A stretch of DNA of 10,416 nt, from contig JAJZKS010000041.1 in NCBI GenBank assembly GCA_021850835.1, forward strand, positions 1-10,416. Direction: 5' to 3'. The translations under genes were made by a program, and so were the position numbers. Positions within the stretch are counted from its first letter, which is position 1; the number at the start of each line of letters is the position of its first letter. Positions 6,678 through 10,416 of the stretch are shown piece after piece. The DNA is from Thermoplasmata archaeon. GTDB lineage: Archaea > Thermoplasmatota > Thermoplasmata > Thermoplasmatales > Thermoplasmataceae. The notes below the pieces were generated by a model, which did not search any database, was not told the origin of the DNA, and saw only the letters and a list, made by a program, of their open reading frames with translations.

Positions 6678-7424
6678 ATGAGTTATGAAAATATATTGGT
6701 TAATGACAAGGGAAAAGTAAGGATAGTTACAATGAACAGGAAGTCTCCTCTGAATCCTCTGGATATGGATACGCTGAGGGAAATCAAGGACGCAATCCTG
6801 AACTCAGGAAACAGGGCCATATTACTGCATGGCGCAAACAGGGCTTTTTCTGCCGGGGCAGATATAAACAATTTCCTGAAACTAACCAATGATACGGCAG
6901 GAGTGTTTGCGAAGGAGGGCCATGATATCATGAACACCATTGCCAGTTACCCAAGGCCAGTTATTGCTGCAATACACGGCTATTGCCTTGGCGGAGGATT
7001 TGAACTTGCACTTGCCTGTGATATAAGGATAGCCCATCCGGAAACCACTTTCGGGCTCCCGGAGGTAAATCTGGGGATCCTGCCTGGATTCGGCGGAACA
7101 CAGAGGCTCAGACACATTGTGGGGGAAACTGTAGCGTTTGGGCTGATCTCAACAGGGAAGAGGTACAAGTCAGACGAGGCTTACAGGCTTGGTATCCTCA
7201 ATGAGGTATCGGAGAACTACCTGGAAGCAGCGGAAAAGCTTGCAGAAGAACTCTCAAAGAAGCCAAAGGAATCCATAAGGCTCATAAAGCACCTTCTAAG
7301 GAATCCTCCCGATGACATGTTCGAAGAAGAGATCGACGCATTCGGCGAAGTGTTTGCATATCCAGACAGAGAAGAGGGCGTCAAGGCATTCCTCGAGAAG
7401 AGAGAGGCAAAATTTCAGGATTAA
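6678..7424 (+). CDS. Enoyl-CoA hydratase (crotonase family)
   Basis: A 248-residue crotonase-fold enzyme that adds water across the double bond of 2-enoyl-CoA to give 3-hydroxyacyl-CoA. The oxyanion-hole segment AFSAGADI starts near residue 56. GYCLGGGFELALACDIRIA and GLPEVNLGILPGFGGTQRL contain Glu109 and Glu129, which match the two catalytic glutamates of rat enoyl-CoA hydratase with the same 20-residue spacing, so true hydratase activity is likely rather than isomerase or another crotonase activity. A GTG at 6669 would add three residues, but the ribosome binding site favours the ATG at 6678. It is the last gene of the acyl-CoA cassette, starting 12 bases after the dehydrogenase stop. Confidence 0.94.
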   Translation: MSYENILVNDKGKVRIVTMNRKSPLNPLDMDTLREIKDAILNSGNRAILLHGANRAFSAGADINNFLKLTNDTAGVFAKEGHDIMNTIASYPRPVIAAIHGYCLGGGFELALACDIRIAHPETTFGLPEVNLGILPGFGGTQRLRHIVGETVAFGLISTGKRYKSDEAYRLGILNEVSENYLEAAEKLAEELSKKPKESIRLIKHLLRNPPDDMFEEEIDAFGEVFAYPDREEGVKAFLEKREAKFQD

Positions 7425-7439
7425 CCCATAATTGTGGTC

Positions 7440-7463
7440 TTCCGGTTATAATTTCTGCCGGAA
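7440..7463. repeat. Hairpin-forming inverted repeat after the acyl-CoA operon
   Basis: TTCCGG (7440-7445) and CCGGAA (7458-7463) can pair as a 6-bp GC-rich stem around a 12-base AT-rich loop, 15 bases past the hydratase stop. It may mark or protect the 3' end of the operon transcript. Only a short CTTTAATTT follows, so it is not a classical hairpin-plus-T-run terminator. Confidence 0.35.
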
Positions 7464-7600
7464 AGCCTTTAATTTCAGCCAGATCTGTACTTATTCATTT
7501 AACTCAAACCTTTTATTCCATTAATTACTTTTTAAAGACATGGATAGAACTTAACCCTAACATGTCAGTGAAAAAGCCATTCATGGAGGGGTTTGATTTC

Positions 7601-7626
7601 CTATAAATAAAAATAATTAAATATAG
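7601..7626 (+). promoter_or_regulatory. TATA-like elements of smc
   Basis: Two boxes are possible: CTATAAAT (7601-7608) and AAATATAG (7619-7626). The second predicts transcription starting near 7649 and a leader of about 20 bases; the first gives a leader of about 38 bases. Which is used cannot be decided from the sequence. Unlike the other first genes here, smc would have a leader with a weak ribosome binding site AGGT (7659-7662), 6 bases before its ATG. Confidence 0.5.
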
Positions 7627-7664
7627 ACAAGTCGTTAAAGAGATGACAATTGTCAGACAGGTCG
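7625..7664. repeat. Pair of 10-base direct repeats around the smc start region
   Basis: AGACAAGTCG (7625-7634) and AGACAGGTCG (7655-7664) match at nine of ten positions and are exactly 30 bases apart, about three DNA turns. The palindrome at 7644-7655 lies between them and shares one base with the second copy. The second copy contains the weak ribosome binding site. Confidence 0.45.
7644..7655. promoter_or_regulatory. Perfect 12-bp palindrome, candidate operator of smc
   Basis: TGACAATTGTCA is identical to its own reverse complement. Its centre falls at about 7649-7650, where the TATA-like box at 7619-7626 predicts transcription to start. A dimeric helix-turn-helix regulator bound here would block initiation, so it is a plausible repressor site. 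No binding protein can be named. Confidence 0.4.
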
Positions 7665-7668
7665 AATC

Positions 7669-10416
7669 ATGCATCTTGAATCACTGGAACTGGATAACTT
7701 CAAGTCGTTTGGAAACCGCAAGAAGATAATGTTCAAGGATGGCTTCACTGTGATTAGTGGGCCAAACGGTAGCGGTAAGAGCAACATAGGGGACTCCCTG
7801 CTCTTTGTACTTGGAACCAGGTCCTCAAAGACGGTAAGAGCGGACAGGCTGGGCGACCTGATACACAAGTCATCCAATGAACGGAAGAATCGGAATTACT
7901 GCAGCGTCACAGTTACTCTTGACAAGAATGACAGTGAGGTTTCAGAGGAGCAGAGAAAGATTATACTCAAGAGGGAGCTTGTGGCAGATGCAGAAGGGTA
8001 CAAGTCAAACTATTACCTCAATGGTTCAAGGGTAAGGCACTCAGACGTCGCCAACCTTCTCGACTCGCTTCACATTTATCTGGATTCATACAGCTTTGTC
8101 CTTCAGGGGGACATAAACAATATTGTGAAAATGACTGGATTTGAAAGGAGGAAGCTTCTCGAGTCAATATCCGGCATTGAGAGTTTCGACACCCAGATAG
8201 ACAAGGCAAAAGTTGAGATCGATGCAATAAATGAAAACCTTGCAAGGTTAGAGGTCCTCACAGAACAGACAAGGATAAGGAGGGACCAGCTGGAAGTTGA
8301 AAAAAAGAGTGCCGAAAGGTACCTCGAACTAACAGACAGGCTGGCGAACCTCAGAAAGACACTCCTCAACCTTGAAGTGGAAGGGCTTGGGCGTGAACAG
8401 AGGTCCTACACAGATAACCTTGATAAGCTGGAGCTTGAGATTGCAACAATAAGAAATTCAATTTCCGATATGGAAAGGCAGCTTGAAGAGAAGCATGCCA
8501 GAGAAGCTGAACTCAAGCACAAGCTGGAGGTTTCTGGAAATTCCCAGCTAAATGAAATAAGGGCCCAGATCGACAGCAAGAGGGTAAGGATAGCTGAACT
8601 TGGTGTCAGCATTGAAAATGCCAAGGATCGGGCAAACGAGCTCAAGGAAGAGCTTGAAGAAGGCTTAGAAACCATAAAGAAATCACGAACAAAAATCGAA
8701 TGGCTCCAATCCAACAGGAATGAGAATGGCCAGACCCTCGAGAGGATAAAGAAAGATATACAGGAAAGGGCCAATGAGCTCAGAATCCTAAAGGAAAGGT
8801 CAAGCAAGAGCAATTCACAGATACTAGAGAGGCAGGACAAGATCAGGGAAAAAGACCAGCAGATCAGGGACCTGGGCACTGAGATATCTGCTTTTCAGGA
8901 GTCAAAGCAGGTTAAGTCAAGCGAACGGACACAGCTCATTTCCCAACTGGGAAGCATTGAGGAGAGGAAGAAAGATCTTGAGTTCAACATAAGGGACGCA
9001 CTCTGGAGGCTCAAGGATATTGAGAAAGAAGTTGGCGGCAACAAGCGAAGCTATGATGACCTCAATTCAAGATATTACAAGCTGAAGAACAGGCTTGATG
9101 AACTCAGGAAGAGGAAGGACCAGATACAGCAGGACCTGAACAGGCTTGGCAGGGAACATGCCCAGCTTCAGGCATCCTCCAGCTCAAAAACCGGAAACCA
9201 GAACAGGGCTGTTACAACTATAATGAATGCCAGGAACCGGAATACAATTAGTGGCATTCATGGCACAATCAGGGAACTTATCACCTTTGACGACGAATTT
9301 AGATCTGCAATTGAGGCATCAGCTGGCTCCAGGCTTAATTCCGTTGTGGTTGAGGATGATGCAGTGGCAGAGGAATGCCTTAACATGCTCAAGGCAGAGA
9401 AAGCCGGGAAACTGACATTCCTACCTATCAATAAAGTCCTCACAGGAAGGCCAAGGGGAAAAGCCATCACTGTGCACCAGTCAGAAGGCTCCAGAGGCTA
9501 CGTTTTTGAGAAAGTATCATTTGACCAGAAATACCAGGGGGTTGTGTGGTACGCGTTCCAGGACACCGTAATTGTGCAGGACGTGAAGACCGCAAGGAAA
9601 TATATGGTGGGCGTAAGGCTCGTTACCATGGACGGGGATATTTTCGATGCAAGCGGAGCTATAACTGGCGGATATATGGACAAGACCCGTTCCGCTGCAG
9701 ACATTGAGCAGAAGATGGGAAAACTCTCATCGGAAATGAGGGAGCTGTCACTGGAACTGGAAGGCATGGATGCTGAGATCAGCACCCTTGAAGCTGAATT
9801 TGAAACAGTTTCTCAGCAACTCAGGGAGTCCTCGAGGGATGAGGGTTCAAGGCAGACTGAGCTCCAGCAGTACAGGAAGATTTCAGATGAAGGTAAGATC
9901 CAGCTTGAACAGTTCAATGAAAGCATTGGGAAACTTACCCAGGACCTCAAGGCATCTGAAGAGAACATCAGGATCATAGACCAGAAGATCAAAGCTCTCC
10001 AGGATCAGGCAGGCGGGCTTGACCAGGAGAAGGCAAAACTCTTTGAGGAGATCAGAGAACTTTCTCCAAAATATGCAGAGAGGGAAACTGCACTGGAAGA
10101 GGCCCTTTCCGGCCTGAGGGAGAAGGAGACAGAGTTTTCTTCCGAACTCAGCAGGATAAATGCAGACATTGGTAACCTCAATGAGAGGATACAGGAACTT
10201 GAGCTGAAGAACAGGGAGATGACCGAGGATATTTCAAAGCTCCAGGACCAGAGAAAATCCTCTGAATTGGAAGCGAGGGTTGAAAACGAGGAACTTGCAA
10301 AGCTCAGGGCAGTGGAGGCGGAAATATCTGAAAAATCTAGAGAGATAGTGGATGCCCTCAACAGAAATGAGAATGAAATAAGGAAGATTGAGGGGCGCGT
10401 AGAGATCAACAATTCA
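7669..10416 (+). CDS. smc: SMC chromosome-structure ATPase, N-terminal part (cut by window end)
   Basis: The first 916 residues of a structural-maintenance-of-chromosomes protein, with no stop before the window ends. It organises and helps segregate the chromosome as a coiled-coil dimer that closes DNA loops using ATP. The N-terminal half of the ABC head has LELDNFKSFG, Walker A GPNGSGKSN (31-39) and the Q-loop FVLQGDI with Gln146. A long coiled coil covers about 165-515, rich in Glu, Lys and Arg. The hinge dimerisation domain lies at about 525-675 (SGIHGTIRELI at its start, AITGGYM at 664-670). The returning coiled coil fills the rest. SMC proteins usually have about 1150-1200 residues, so some 240-280 are missing, including the LSGGQ signature and Walker B. 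The ATG at 7669 gives the normal N-terminus and has a weak AGGT ribosome binding site 6 bases upstream. Rad50 is excluded by the SMC-type hinge and absence of a zinc hook. Confidence 0.96.
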   Translation, partial: MHLESLELDNFKSFGNRKKIMFKDGFTVISGPNGSGKSNIGDSLLFVLGTRSSKTVRADRLGDLIHKSSNERKNRNYCSVTVTLDKNDSEVSEEQRKIILKRELVADAEGYKSNYYLNGSRVRHSDVANLLDSLHIYLDSYSFVLQGDINNIVKMTGFERRKLLESISGIESFDTQIDKAKVEIDAINENLARLEVLTEQTRIRRDQLEVEKKSAERYLELTDRLANLRKTLLNLEVEGLGREQRSYTDNLDKLELEIATIRNSISDMERQLEEKHAREAELKHKLEVSGNSQLNEIRAQIDSKRVRIAELGVSIENAKDRANELKEELEEGLETIKKSRTKIEWLQSNRNENGQTLERIKKDIQERANELRILKERSSKSNSQILERQDKIREKDQQIRDLGTEISAFQESKQVKSSERTQLISQLGSIEERKKDLEFNIRDALWRLKDIEKEVGGNKRSYDDLNSRYYKLKNRLDELRKRKDQIQQDLNRLGREHAQLQASSSSKTGNQNRAVTTIMNARNRNTISGIHGTIRELITFDDEFRSAIEASAGSRLNSVVVEDDAVAEECLNMLKAEKAGKLTFLPINKVLTGRPRGKAITVHQSEGSRGYVFEKVSFDQKYQGVVWYAFQDTVIVQDVKTARKYMVGVRLVTMDGDIFDASGAITGGYMDKTRSAADIEQKMGKLSSEMRELSLELEGMDAEISTLEAEFETVSQQLRESSRDEGSRQTELQQYRKISDEGKIQLEQFNESIGKLTQDLKASEENIRIIDQKIKALQDQAGGLDQEKAKLFEEIRELSPKYAERETALEEALSGLREKETEFSSELSRINADIGNLNERIQELELKNREMTEDISKLQDQRKSSELEARVENEELAKLRAVEAEISEKSREIVDALNRNENEIRKIEGRVEINNS

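Larger units (their letters stand above)
7425..7668. other. AT-rich intergenic region upstream of smc
   Basis: This is the longest gene-free stretch in the window, 244 bases. It holds the TTCCGG/CCGGAA hairpin near its left end, several T-rich tracts (7510-7515, 7529-7533), TATA-like boxes at 7601-7608 and 7617-7626, a perfect palindrome at 7644-7655 and two near-identical 10-base direct repeats. A 14-codon reading frame MSVKKPFMEGFDFL (7562-7606) is present but has no independent support. No tRNA or other structured RNA was recognised. Confidence 0.6.

Noticed and set aside
7425..7668. Possible tRNA or small structured RNA in the intergenic region
   Set aside because: No cloverleaf, no GGTTCGA-like T-loop and no extended GC-rich pairing was found beyond one 6-bp stem. 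The AT-rich sequence fits a promoter region better.
8406..8879. 157-codon - strand frame inside smc, extremely rich in Ser and Leu
   Set aside because: It is the antisense reading of Glu/Lys-rich coiled-coil codons, which naturally gives Ser/Leu/Phe runs mimicking membrane segments. The same holds for 10005-10412.
8200..10416. Repeated GAGCT/AAGCT/CAGGA-like words suggesting tandem repeats
   Set aside because: They are irregularly spaced and reflect recurring Glu, Lys, Leu and Gln codons of the SMC coiled coil, not a CRISPR array or DNA repeat.
7669..10416. Rad50 or another ABC-type repair ATPase
   Set aside because: The mid-protein globular hinge of SMC type is present at about residues 525-675, and no CxxC zinc hook is seen.

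Overview
The window looks archaeal, most likely from Thermoplasmata. All genes are on the + strand. The supporting signs are a eukaryote/archaeal-type ribosomal protein S17e, the end of an archaeal tRNA G10 methyltransferase, an archaeal SMC, and TATA boxes centred about 26-28 bases upstream of start codons with no room for a leader. AGG-rich arginine usage and moderate GC (mid-40s by eye) fit that group. The placement is an inference from protein flavour and promoter layout; no database was searched.

Layout: (1) 1-209 is the C-terminal end of a gene resembling the tRNA (guanine-10,N2) methyltransferase. (2) 206-3778 is a compact chaperone operon, grpE-dnaK-dnaJ, encoding the complete Hsp70 machine. 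It has a TATA box and, immediately upstream of that, a perfect 6-bp inverted repeat (GTAACA-CTCC-TGTTAC) that is a good candidate heat-shock operator. (3) 3854-4605 holds two single genes with their own leaderless-type promoters: a UspA-fold stress protein and ribosomal protein S17e. (4) 4666-7424 is a three-gene acyl-CoA cassette (thiolase, 3-hydroxyacyl-CoA dehydrogenase, enoyl-CoA hydratase). The second gene starts at a TTG overlapping the thiolase stop, and the third starts 12 bases after the second ends. (5) 7425-7668 is a 244-base AT-rich intergenic region with a hairpin, TATA-like boxes, a perfect 12-bp palindrome and a pair of 10-bp direct repeats. (6) 7669 to the window end is the N-terminal 916 residues of an SMC chromosome-structure ATPase, cut off by the window.

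How the genes work together: GrpE, DnaK and DnaJ form one chaperone cycle and are read as one transcript. The three acyl-CoA enzymes cover the hydration, oxidation and thiolysis steps of beta-oxidation, or the reverse condensation route from acetyl-CoA to crotonyl-CoA. No acyl-CoA dehydrogenase or acyl-CoA ligase is present here. All catalytic residues I could locate in the three enzymes are intact. Genes at the start of a transcription unit mostly have no visible ribosome binding site, whereas internal operon genes do, a two-mode arrangement known from archaea.

I see no mobile element, CRISPR array, tRNA, rRNA or clear novel multi-gene system. The most interesting signals are regulatory: the palindrome upstream of grpE and the palindrome/direct-repeat cluster upstream of smc.
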